64,000 nucleotides of DNA. It comes from an uncultured SAR86 cluster bacterium (GTDB taxonomy: Bacteria; Pseudomonadota; Gammaproteobacteria; Magnimaribacterales; Magnimaribacteraceae). Of the stretch, positions 46,258-54,935 are shown in pieces. A model generated the notes under the pieces. The model saw only the letters and a list, made by a program, of their open reading frames with translations, was not told the origin of the DNA and made no database searches. The stretch lies in contig CACOVO010000001.1 in the NCBI GenBank assembly GCA_902630715.1, positions 1-64,000 of the forward strand. Reading direction: 5' to 3'. Position 1 is the stretch's first letter. Every line of letters starts with the position of its first letter. The translations under genes and the position numbers were made by a program.

Positions 46258-47406
46258 ATGTCTTATATTAAAAAAGTTTTAACAAAGTTAATCTTTGTGA
46301 TGCCTTTGCTTGTCTCGGCGGCTGTATTCGCAGAAAGCTCAGATTACAACATGTCGGTTGGCGTAACGGAAGTGAGCAAAAGTATTTTCGAACTACACAT
46401 GGTGATTTTTTGGATATGTGTAGCTATAGGTGTAATAGTTTTCTCAATCATGTTCTGGTCTTTATGGAAATATAGAAAATCAAAAGGCGCTGTTCCTGCA
46501 GATTTCGATGATAACTTTTGGTTAGAGATAGGTTGGACAGTCGCAGCAACCCTGGTACTTGTCTGGATGGCAGTGCCATCAACACAGGTAATGGTTGAGG
46601 CTTATGACGACGCAGAAGGCGAAATTAATATCTTAATAACTGGACACCAATGGAAATGGCATTACGAATACTTAGAAGATGAAGTTGGGTTTTTCAGCAA
46701 CCTTTCAACTAGCCAAGAGCAAATTGATGGTGAAGTGCCAAAAGGGGAGTTTTACTTAAGAGAAGTTGATGAGCCCCTCGTAATTCCTACAAATACAAGG
46801 GTAAGGTTTTTGATTACTGGAAATGACGTCATTCATTCTTGGTGGGTTCCCGATTTTGCTGTAAAACAAGATGCTATTCCTGGGTTTATAAATACAGCAT
46901 GGACAAATGTTCCTGAACCTGGGATTTACAGGGGAGCTTGTACTGAGTTGTGTGGCATAAAGCATGCTTTCATGCCTGTCGTCGTAAGGGTGGTGGAAAG
47001 AGAAGAATATGACGATTTCATAGCTCAAAAGGTTACACTCGCAGAAGCTGAAAGACTCTTAACATCAAAAAACTGGACCAAAGAAGAGCTCATGGAAAGA
47101 GGCGAACAATTTTACAATACTAACTGCGCTGCTTGTCATCAGGCTAATGGTGCGGGTATACCACCAGTATTTCCTGCTTTGGTTGGTAGCCAGGTGGTTA
47201 TGAGCGATAGTGCAAAACAGATTGAAATTCTAATGGAAGGAGTTCAAGGGTCAGCTATGGCTGCTTTTGGAGATTCTTACAGTGAAATAGACATCGCCGC
47301 TGTGATAACTTATACAAGGCAGGCTTGGTCTAATGGCGATAATGGCGACGGAGTTATCGTTACTCCCAAGGATATAGTTGATTACAAGAATAAAATAGAT
47401 TTATAA
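46258..47406 (+). CDS. coxB: cytochrome c oxidase subunit II with C-terminal cytochrome c domain
   Basis: CuA-type motif GACTELCGIKHAFMPVVV, then heme motif CAACHQANGAGIPPVFPAL. Confidence 0.96.
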   Translation: MSYIKKVLTKLIFVMPLLVSAAVFAESSDYNMSVGVTEVSKSIFELHMVIFWICVAIGVIVFSIMFWSLWKYRKSKGAVPADFDDNFWLEIGWTVAATLVLVWMAVPSTQVMVEAYDDAEGEINILITGHQWKWHYEYLEDEVGFFSNLSTSQEQIDGEVPKGEFYLREVDEPLVIPTNTRVRFLITGNDVIHSWWVPDFAVKQDAIPGFINTAWTNVPEPGIYRGACTELCGIKHAFMPVVVRVVEREEYDDFIAQKVTLAEAERLLTSKNWTKEELMERGEQFYNTNCAACHQANGAGIPPVFPALVGSQVVMSDSAKQIEILMEGVQGSAMAAFGDSYSEIDIAAVITYTRQAWSNGDNGDGVIVTPKDIVDYKNKIDL

Positions 47407-47418
47407 AAGGATTGATAA

Positions 47419-49005
47419 ATGAGTACAGTAGTTGAAACACATGATCACGGTCACCACGGACCTGCTAAGGGTTTATCTAGGTGGCTTTTTACAACTAACC
47501 ATAAAGACATAGGAACTCTTTATTTGTGGTTCAGTTTTATTATGCTGTTCACAGGCGGAGCAATGGCAATGGTCATAAGGGCCGAGTTATTTCAGCCGGG
47601 ATTACAAATAGTACAGCCCGAATTCTTTAATCAGATGACCACAAATCATGGCCTGATAATGGTATTCGGAGTCATTATGCCAGCCTTTGTAGGACTGGCT
47701 AATTGGATGCTTCCTATCCAAATAGGAGCACCAGATATGGCCCTACCTAGATTGAATAATCTGAGTTTCTGGCTTTTACCGATGGCGTTCGGGATCCTCA
47801 TATCAACTCTCTTTATGCCGGAAGGAGGACCAAATTTTGGATGGACGTTTTACGCTCCGCTATCTACTACCTATGCTCCATCAACAGTTAATTTCTTTAT
47901 ATTTTCAGTTCACGTAATGGGTGTTTCCTCAATATTAGGTTCAATAAATATAATAACCACAATTTTTAATATGAGGGCTCCTGGCATGACCCTAATGAAA
48001 ATGCCTTTATTTGTATGGAGTTGGTTGATAACTGCTTACCTTTTAATAGCAGTGATGCCTGTATTAGCAGGAGTCGTAACGATGATGTTAATGGACATCA
48101 ATTTTGGTACGAGTTTTTTTAATGCTGCAGGTGGTGGAGACCCTGTTTTGTTCCAGCATGTTTTTTGGTTTTTTGGCCATCCTGAGGTTTACATAATGAT
48201 ATTGCCAGCCTTCGGTGTTGTCTCTCATATAATCGAGACTTTTTCACGGAAGCCCATTTTTGGTTATGAGTCTATGGTTTATGCAATGGCCTCAATTGCG
48301 ATCTTATCCTTCGTTGTTTGGGCTCATCACATGTTCACAGTTGGAATGCCATTGGCTGGAGAGCTATTCTTTATGTATTCAACAATGTTGATTGCTATCC
48401 CAACCGGAGTAAAGGTTTTCAATTGGGTCGCAACAATGTTTAGGGGCTCTATAACTTTTGAAACGCCCATGTTGTTTTCTATAGCCTTTGTGGCTTTATT
48501 TACAATTGGCGGCTTCTCAGGTTTGATGTTGGCAATAGTTCCAGCTGATTTCCAATATCATGATACTTATTTTGTTGTTGCACATTTTCATTACGTCTTA
48601 GTGCCAGGTGCGCTCTTTGGAATTATTGCTGCCACTTATTATTGGTTACCTAAATGGACAGGTAACATGTATGACGAGACTTTAGGTAAGCTACATTTTT
48701 GGCTTACATTTATCTCTGTAAACATAACCTTTTTCCCGATGCATTTTGTAGGTCTTGCAGGTATGCCTAGAAGATATCCTGACTATGCCCTTCAGTTCGC
48801 TGATTTCAACGCCATAATAAGTGTTGGGGCATTCATGTTCGGACTTACACAGCTTTTATTCTTATTTATAGTCATTAAAACTATTAGGGGTGGAAAGCAA
48901 GCAAGTCCAGAAGTTTGGGAGGGTGCAGGAGAGTTAGGCCTAGAGTGGACATTAAGTTCTCCGGCTCCTTATCACTCATTTAGTATTCCTCCACAGGTTA
49001 AGTAA
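47419..49005 (+). CDS. coxA: cytochrome c oxidase subunit I
   Basis: FTTNHKDIGTLYLWFSF...FWFFGHPEVYIMILPAFG. Confidence 0.99.
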   Translation: MSTVVETHDHGHHGPAKGLSRWLFTTNHKDIGTLYLWFSFIMLFTGGAMAMVIRAELFQPGLQIVQPEFFNQMTTNHGLIMVFGVIMPAFVGLANWMLPIQIGAPDMALPRLNNLSFWLLPMAFGILISTLFMPEGGPNFGWTFYAPLSTTYAPSTVNFFIFSVHVMGVSSILGSINIITTIFNMRAPGMTLMKMPLFVWSWLITAYLLIAVMPVLAGVVTMMLMDINFGTSFFNAAGGGDPVLFQHVFWFFGHPEVYIMILPAFGVVSHIIETFSRKPIFGYESMVYAMASIAILSFVVWAHHMFTVGMPLAGELFFMYSTMLIAIPTGVKVFNWVATMFRGSITFETPMLFSIAFVALFTIGGFSGLMLAIVPADFQYHDTYFVVAHFHYVLVPGALFGIIAATYYWLPKWTGNMYDETLGKLHFWLTFISVNITFFPMHFVGLAGMPRRYPDYALQFADFNAIISVGAFMFGLTQLLFLFIVIKTIRGGKQASPEVWEGAGELGLEWTLSSPAPYHSFSIPPQVK

Positions 49006-49006
49006 A

Positions 49007-49555
49007 TTGGAAACAAAAAGTACATTAAGAAATTTAGTAGGCATAGTTGTAGGCATGTTCGCCTTTGGATGGTTACTTGTTCCAATGTACGACGTATTCT
49101 GTGAGATTACTGGACTTAATGGAAAAGTTACAGGACCTAGTTTTTTGAGTGAAGAATCAAAGGCCATAACCGAGCAAAGAGAACTTTTAGTTCAATTTAT
49201 GACCCATAACAACGAATCTATGCCGTGGTTCTTTGATTCAGAGAAATCACAAATGAGAGTTTTAACCGGTAATCAATATGAAGCAACTTTCGTCTTCCAT
49301 AATACAACTTCTAAAGAAATGGTAGGGCAGGTAATTCCCAGCGTTTCACCTGGAAGAGGCGCAGAATATTTTCATAAGACAGAATGTTTTTGCTTTGAAC
49401 AACAAGTTCTGGCTGCAGGAGAAAGAATTGAGTTACCAGTTAGGTTCATAATTGATCCCGCATTACCAAAAGAAATTGGTTCGCTAAGTTTGGGATACAC
49501 TCTTTTTGACATAACTGATAGAGTGAAATCGGAGAACAAATTAGCTAATTTATAA
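49007..49555 (+). CDS. ctaG: cytochrome c oxidase assembly protein (Cox11/CtaG)
   Basis: VPMYDVFCEITGLNGK...KTECFCFEQQVLAAGE. Confidence 0.96.
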   Translation: METKSTLRNLVGIVVGMFAFGWLLVPMYDVFCEITGLNGKVTGPSFLSEESKAITEQRELLVQFMTHNNESMPWFFDSEKSQMRVLTGNQYEATFVFHNTTSKEMVGQVIPSVSPGRGAEYFHKTECFCFEQQVLAAGERIELPVRFIIDPALPKEIGSLSLGYTLFDITDRVKSENKLANL

Positions 49556-49567
49556 CTAGGGGAGAGA

Positions 49568-50485
49568 ATGTCGCAACAGTATTACGTTCCTGAATCCAGC
49601 AAACTGCCTTTTGCGATGGCCATTAGTCTATTGGTTTTTATAATAGGCGCTTCTAATACTGTAATAGATGCAGGCAAAGGAGTTCAATCTAACTCTTATC
49701 TTATCTTATTACTTTCCTTCGCCATGATTTGGACCACTATGTATTTTTGGTTTAAACAAACCATAGTTGAAAATCATGCAGGGCTGAATAACCCAATGCT
49801 CAAGGACTCATATGTTTATGGTATGGCATGGTTTATCTTCTCCGAGGTAATGTTTTTCTTCGCCTTTTTCTTTGCATTGGCTTACATTAGAAATTTTGCA
49901 ATTCCATGGTTGGGCGGAGAAGGCGAAAAGGGCCTTGCGAATATGCTTTGGCCTGGATTCGAAGCTAGTTGGCCCCTAATGATTACACCAGATCAAGCAG
50001 TCTTTGCAGGCCCTGAGAAGGATATGTCCCTGGCAACGGCTTATGCTACGGGCGGATTAGGTGGAGTCTTGGGATGGCTGCCTCTCTGGAATACAGTTCT
50101 GCTTTTGACTTCTAGCTTAACAGTTCACATTTCTCACCTGGGCCTTAAACAAGGTAATAGAAAGAAATTTAATTTGTGGCTTGGTATGACCCTTGTACTA
50201 GGATATTTGTTTGTATTTGTACAAGGACTAGAATATTACGAAGCCTATACCCACTATGGCTTAACTCTCAATACGGGCATATATGGAACTACATTCTTTA
50301 TGCTCACGGGCTTCCACGGATTTCATGTTTGTTTGGGAGCCATAATCTTAACAATAATGTTATTTAGAAGTTTAAAAGGTCACTTCACTGCAGACGATCA
50401 CTTCGGATTCGAAGCAGGTTCGTGGTACTGGCATTTTGTTGACGTTGTATGGGTATGTCTAGTAGCTTTTGTTTACGTTATGTAG
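49568..50485 (+). CDS. coxC: cytochrome c oxidase subunit III
   Basis: FMLTGFHGFHVCLGAIIL...SWYWHFVDVVWVCLVAFVYVM. Confidence 0.97.
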   Translation: MSQQYYVPESSKLPFAMAISLLVFIIGASNTVIDAGKGVQSNSYLILLLSFAMIWTTMYFWFKQTIVENHAGLNNPMLKDSYVYGMAWFIFSEVMFFFAFFFALAYIRNFAIPWLGGEGEKGLANMLWPGFEASWPLMITPDQAVFAGPEKDMSLATAYATGGLGGVLGWLPLWNTVLLLTSSLTVHISHLGLKQGNRKKFNLWLGMTLVLGYLFVFVQGLEYYEAYTHYGLTLNTGIYGTTFFMLTGFHGFHVCLGAIILTIMLFRSLKGHFTADDHFGFEAGSWYWHFVDVVWVCLVAFVYVM

Positions 50486-50487
50486 AT

Positions 50488-50709
50488 TTATACGCCTGGG
50501 CCAATCTGTCCGGTTATAAAGCCATAGACGAGGGTAATAAAAAGTACAACAGCAATCGAGACTCTAATTCCAAGACTATTAACGGTTCTGTTAGATGAGC
50601 CGCCGTCTTTTATAAGAAAGAATGCACCACGAAATAAACTCGCAAACATTGCGATTATTAAAAAAATAATGAAGTATTTAATCATGATTGAAGAGCGCGC
50701 ATTATACAC
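50488..50709 (-). CDS. DUF2909-like small twin-TM protein of cox clusters
   Basis: 73 aa, two TM segments; position between coxC and surf1 as in Pseudomonas cox clusters. Confidence 0.7.
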   Translation of the reverse strand: MYNARSSIMIKYFIIFLIIAMFASLFRGAFFLIKDGGSSNRTVNSLGIRVSIAVVLFITLVYGFITGQIGPGV

Positions 50710-51443
50710 TATGTCGAGTAGAGGTTATGGCAAAATTTAGTCCAGGGAAAGCAATGACAGCTTTTTTTGTATTTTTTTTTCCAATACTAATTTACTTGGG
50801 ATCTTGGCAAGTAAGTAGAGGCATTGAAAAGCAAGTCATTGTGGATAGACACTTTAGCAATAAATCTCTTCCAACTATAGACGAGATAGAATTAGACGGT
50901 CTGCAGAAAAATTTCAAGGAGTACAGGTCTATACGCCTCAATGGAACCTATGAAAATGAGACTTACATTTTGGACAACAGACTATATCGTCAGGAAGCAG
51001 GTTACGAGATTTTCACTAAGTTCAAGACAGTCCGGGACAATATCTTTTTGGTAAATAGGGGTTGGATTTCTAAGGAAAATTTCAATTATTCAGATGAGGT
51101 TGCAATTCACAACGAGATTGTTTCAGCACAGGGAATACTCTCACCATTCAACAGATTTGGATTGGACCTGACTAGTGCAGAGTCTGAGAATTATTGGCCT
51201 AAGTATGTTCAAGAATTGGATTATTCCAAGGCTAAATCTGATTTAGGACCAAGTTTAAATAGTTTTGTACTTCAGTTGTCAGCGGGATCGGTCGGATCAC
51301 TTGAGCCTATTTGGAAACCTACCGAAGTAAAGCCATCTAGACATTATGGTTATGCAGTTCAATGGTTTGGGTTGGCGCTGGTCTTGATATTTTCATTTAT
51401 TTATTTCGGTTTAAAAGGAGAGAAGAATGAGCTCTCAAAATAG
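50688..51443 (+). CDS. SURF1 family cytochrome oxidase biogenesis protein
   Basis: LGSWQVSRGIEKQ...GTYENETYILDNRLYRQEAGYEIFTKF...VNRGWI. Confidence 0.92.
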   Translation: MKSAHYTLCRVEVMAKFSPGKAMTAFFVFFFPILIYLGSWQVSRGIEKQVIVDRHFSNKSLPTIDEIELDGLQKNFKEYRSIRLNGTYENETYILDNRLYRQEAGYEIFTKFKTVRDNIFLVNRGWISKENFNYSDEVAIHNEIVSAQGILSPFNRFGLDLTSAESENYWPKYVQELDYSKAKSDLGPSLNSFVLQLSAGSVGSLEPIWKPTEVKPSRHYGYAVQWFGLALVLIFSFIYFGLKGEKNELSK

Positions 51444-52011
51444 AAATTCGGCAAGAATAATTGCTGCTTTAATTTTTATGACCCCAATACTGGTTCTAAT
51501 TTCAAGCTCGGCAATGTTTTACAGCGGATATACTCCTGAAGGTACTGTAAATAAAGGTACGTTGTTAGATGAACCGATTCAATTAAAGGGTTTGAGTCTG
51601 TCAGTCGAATCTGGTCCTCTTGATCAGGAATTTCCTGGAAAATGGTCCGTAGTTCAATTCGTATCTGGAGACTGCAAAGAGAATTGCTGGGAAACTTTGT
51701 ATACTTCAAGGCAGATACATACAAGATTGGCTAAGAATAGTTCTAGAGTAGTTAGATATTTAATAACTATAGGAGAAAGTAACTTAAGCCAAAGTTCAGT
51801 TGAGAGGATAGCTAACGATTATCCTGAGCTCCACCTCGGACGCATAGAAAAAAACTTAGTACCCGAGACAATAAATGCTAAAATTGAAAATTCGCCGTAT
51901 ATACTCTTCGATCCACTCGGTAATGGCATCCTTATTTACGACGCAACATTGCCAAGCGGAGAACTATTAAAAGATATCAAGAAAGTACTGCAAAACTCAA
52001 AGATTGGATAA
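51427..52011 (+). CDS. hypothetical cox-cluster membrane-anchored protein
   Basis: N-terminal TM; FVSGDCKENCWETLYTSRQIHTRLAKNSSRV; conserved position between surf1 and ctaA. Confidence 0.7.
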   Translation: MSSQNRNSARIIAALIFMTPILVLISSSAMFYSGYTPEGTVNKGTLLDEPIQLKGLSLSVESGPLDQEFPGKWSVVQFVSGDCKENCWETLYTSRQIHTRLAKNSSRVVRYLITIGESNLSQSSVERIANDYPELHLGRIEKNLVPETINAKIENSPYILFDPLGNGILIYDATLPSGELLKDIKKVLQNSKIG

Positions 52012-53096
52012 TGATTGAACGCATTAAAATATTAATTAATTGGCCGGCTTTTTCTTTAGCTTGGCCAGCGCAGCAAAGCTCTAATACTGGTTTTTCTGAT
52101 ACGAAGGAACAGATAGCTGTAAGACGAATAAAGATACTGTCTTTTTGTTCCGGAGTAATGGGTTTTATTGTCGTTGCCTTAGGCGCTTGGACTAGACTAG
52201 CAGATGCAGGTCTAGGTTGCCCTGATTGGCCTGGATGTTATGGATTCGTAACTATCCCGATTAGCCCGGAAGAGATTGATATTGCAAACACTAAGTTTCC
52301 TGACACTCCATATGAAGTGGCAAAGGCCATTCCCGAAGTAGTTCATAGATATTTTGCAGCAGTACTTGGCTTCATGATTACTTGTATGGCTTTTATGTCC
52401 CTCCGTCATAAAGGCATACCCTCTGACATAAAAAAACTAAGTATTTTTCTTTTTATATGGGTCATTCTTCAAGGTACATTCGGTTATTGGACGGTTAGCT
52501 TAAAACTTTGGCCTCAGGTTGTAACCACACATCTTATGTCAGGATTTTTAACTACAGGTTTGCTGTGGTTGCTTTATTTTAAAGCTAAAGACAGGATCGA
52601 AAATAGAAAGACCTGGAACTTCAGCCATGCAACCAAGAATTTATTTAACGTGGCGCTACTTTTGGTGGCAATACAAATTTTTCTTGGTGCGTGGACTAGC
52701 ACTAACTATGCCTCGTACTCATGTGTAGATTTCCCTTTGTGCCAAGGCCAGGTGATACCTGAATCAAACTTCAAGGAAGGATTTAACTTCTTTCAGAGCA
52801 TTGGACCCAATTACTTAGGAGGGCAATTGGATCATGAATCAAGAGTCGCTATCCATATAACTCATCGTTTTGGAGCCTTAGTTGTTACGGCTTTCCTAAT
52901 GTTTCTGAGTTATCACTTATTTATAAGAAAATACCGAATAATGGCTCTAGGACTGATGGCATTCTTGGGTTTACAAGTCTTGTTAGGTATATCAAATGTT
53001 ATTTTCGCCCTACCTCTTCTGATAGCTGTTGGCCACAACCTGGGTGGCCTTTTACTTATTACTTATTTGGGAGTATTGAGACTCAGGGAACAGTAA
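52011..53096 (+). CDS. ctaA: heme A synthase
   Basis: GAWTRLADAGLGCPDWPGCYG. Confidence 0.97.
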   Translation: MIERIKILINWPAFSLAWPAQQSSNTGFSDTKEQIAVRRIKILSFCSGVMGFIVVALGAWTRLADAGLGCPDWPGCYGFVTIPISPEEIDIANTKFPDTPYEVAKAIPEVVHRYFAAVLGFMITCMAFMSLRHKGIPSDIKKLSIFLFIWVILQGTFGYWTVSLKLWPQVVTTHLMSGFLTTGLLWLLYFKAKDRIENRKTWNFSHATKNLFNVALLLVAIQIFLGAWTSTNYASYSCVDFPLCQGQVIPESNFKEGFNFFQSIGPNYLGGQLDHESRVAIHITHRFGALVVTAFLMFLSYHLFIRKYRIMALGLMAFLGLQVLLGISNVIFALPLLIAVGHNLGGLLLITYLGVLRLREQ

Positions 53097-53098
53097 TT

Positions 53099-53974
53099 AT
53101 GGGGCACGTTTTAGCTAATTGGAGAGGTTATTTAGAGCTTACCAAGCCCGGTGTCCAAGCTCTTCTTTTTGTGTCTTGTGCTAGTGGAATGCTCATCGGA
53201 TCTGATTTTGATCCACCAATAATGACATTTTTTTTTGGGTTAATAGGTATTAGTTTCCTTGCAGCTTCATCCGCTGTCATAAATCATTTCTTTGATAAAC
53301 ACATTGATTCGAAAATGAATCGCACATCTGACAGGCCACTTGTAAATGGAAGCATATCTGACAATTCGGCAATTATATTTTCTATCTTACTATACTGTTC
53401 AGGTTCATGGATGCTTTTGGCTTACGCTAATTTTTTGACTTGGCTTTTAACTACTTTGACTTTCATTTTTTATGGTTTTATTTATACAAAGTATCTCAAG
53501 TTTATGACTAGCCAGAATATAGTTATAGGAGGATTGGCTGGCGCAATGCCTCCATTGCTAGGCTGGGCCGCAATAACTAACACTATTGAGCCAAACGCGC
53601 TTCTTCTGGTTCTTATTATAATGGTTTGGACTCCGCCACATTTTTGGGCCTTAGCAGTTTATAGAGTAGAGGACTATACAGACGCCGCCGTTCCAATGCT
53701 TCCTGTGCAGAAGGGTGTTGCTTTTACTAAACAACATATACTTTTATACACATTCCTTCTTCTAGCATCTACGATGTTGCCTTATGCTGTTGGCATGCTG
53801 GGTGAAATCTATTTATTGTCAGCATTAGTTCTTGGTGTTATTTTCCTATCTTACTCTTATAGACTTTATAAAGATGATTCAAACTCATTAGCTATGCCAA
53901 CCTTCGCCTACTCTATAATTTATTTAGCTGCTTTATTTGCAGCTATGCTTGTAGATCATTTTCTGAAGCTATGA
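53099..53974 (+). CDS. ctaB: protoheme IX farnesyltransferase
   Basis: ELTKPGVQALLFVSC...HFFDKHIDSKMNRTSDRPLVNG. Confidence 0.97.
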   Translation: MGHVLANWRGYLELTKPGVQALLFVSCASGMLIGSDFDPPIMTFFFGLIGISFLAASSAVINHFFDKHIDSKMNRTSDRPLVNGSISDNSAIIFSILLYCSGSWMLLAYANFLTWLLTTLTFIFYGFIYTKYLKFMTSQNIVIGGLAGAMPPLLGWAAITNTIEPNALLLVLIIMVWTPPHFWALAVYRVEDYTDAAVPMLPVQKGVAFTKQHILLYTFLLLASTMLPYAVGMLGEIYLLSALVLGVIFLSYSYRLYKDDSNSLAMPTFAYSIIYLAALFAAMLVDHFLKL

Positions 53975-54597
53975 ACCGAGGAATTCTTTTAACAGTCGGG
54001 GGCTGTCTAGGCTTCATGGCATTAATTTTCGGCCTGTTTCTCTCTAGATTTTACACTCCACGCGAACTTACTTTAGACGAGTATAAGGCACTAGGAGCTT
54101 ACTTATTGGATCCTCCAAGACAGTTAGCTGATTTCAGTCTGACAGACGATCAAGGAGAGGATTTTCTTCCTGATCAGTTTAAGGGTAAATGGAATGTACT
54201 ATTCTTTGGTTTCACTTATTGCCCTGACATTTGCCCTCTTACTATGAAACAAATGGCTGATATTAAAGGCTTGTTAGGGGACAATTCTGAGAATATGAGA
54301 ATTTTCCTTGTTTCTGTTGACCCTGATAGAGATAAACCTGAAAATCTTAGGAGATATCTGGATAATTTTGATAATAATTTTATTGGATTAACAGGAGCGA
54401 TCGATCAAATTTATAGATTTTCAACTCAAGTAAATGCCCCCTTTTTTCCTGTTGTAAACAGTCCAGATCCAAACTATACCGTAGATCATTCGGGAAGCCT
54501 TATTTTGATAAATCCGGAAGCAAATTACGCAGGTTTTTTCCGAGCACCTCACGATACTCAGAAAATAACGAAAGCTCTTGCTTCTATTCTCAATTAA
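53971..54597 (+). CDS. SCO1/SenC copper chaperone
   Basis: FFGFTYCPDICPLTMKQMADI...VDPDRD. Confidence 0.95.
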   Translation: MNRGILLTVGGCLGFMALIFGLFLSRFYTPRELTLDEYKALGAYLLDPPRQLADFSLTDDQGEDFLPDQFKGKWNVLFFGFTYCPDICPLTMKQMADIKGLLGDNSENMRIFLVSVDPDRDKPENLRRYLDNFDNNFIGLTGAIDQIYRFSTQVNAPFFPVVNSPDPNYTVDHSGSLILINPEANYAGFFRAPHDTQKITKALASILN

Positions 54598-54609
54598 CTT
54601 TATATTTCC

Positions 54610-54894
54610 GTGCAAATGATCACTAAGCAAAAATTTGCGACAATATTTGCGGTTTTATTCGTTCTAGGAATTTCCGCAGATCCAATCATTCACTCTTTTG
54701 AGGAAGATAACCATCACGAAGAGGTTCATAAGTATGTCGACTGCCAGATTTGTGAAAGTGAGTCATTCAAATCCTATAACTTATTCTTAAACCAAGAACA
54801 TGCATTAGTAACTTCAATTGATATAAATTTGGAGTTAATGGAATCTCATGCATTTTCTAGTGGTTTCAGTGCGAGGGCCCCACCTAGCTTCTAA
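54610..54894 (+). CDS. small secreted His/Cys protein upstream of the TonB receptor
   Basis: Signal peptide, then SFEEDNHHEEVHKYVDCQICESESF, C-terminal ARAPPSF; 41 nt upstream of the receptor. Confidence 0.6.
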   Translation: MQMITKQKFATIFAVLFVLGISADPIIHSFEEDNHHEEVHKYVDCQICESESFKSYNLFLNQEHALVTSIDINLELMESHAFSSGFSARAPPSF

Positions 54895-54935
54895 AATTTT
54901 TTTAAATTATTTTTAAAACAATTTTAGGAGAAAAC

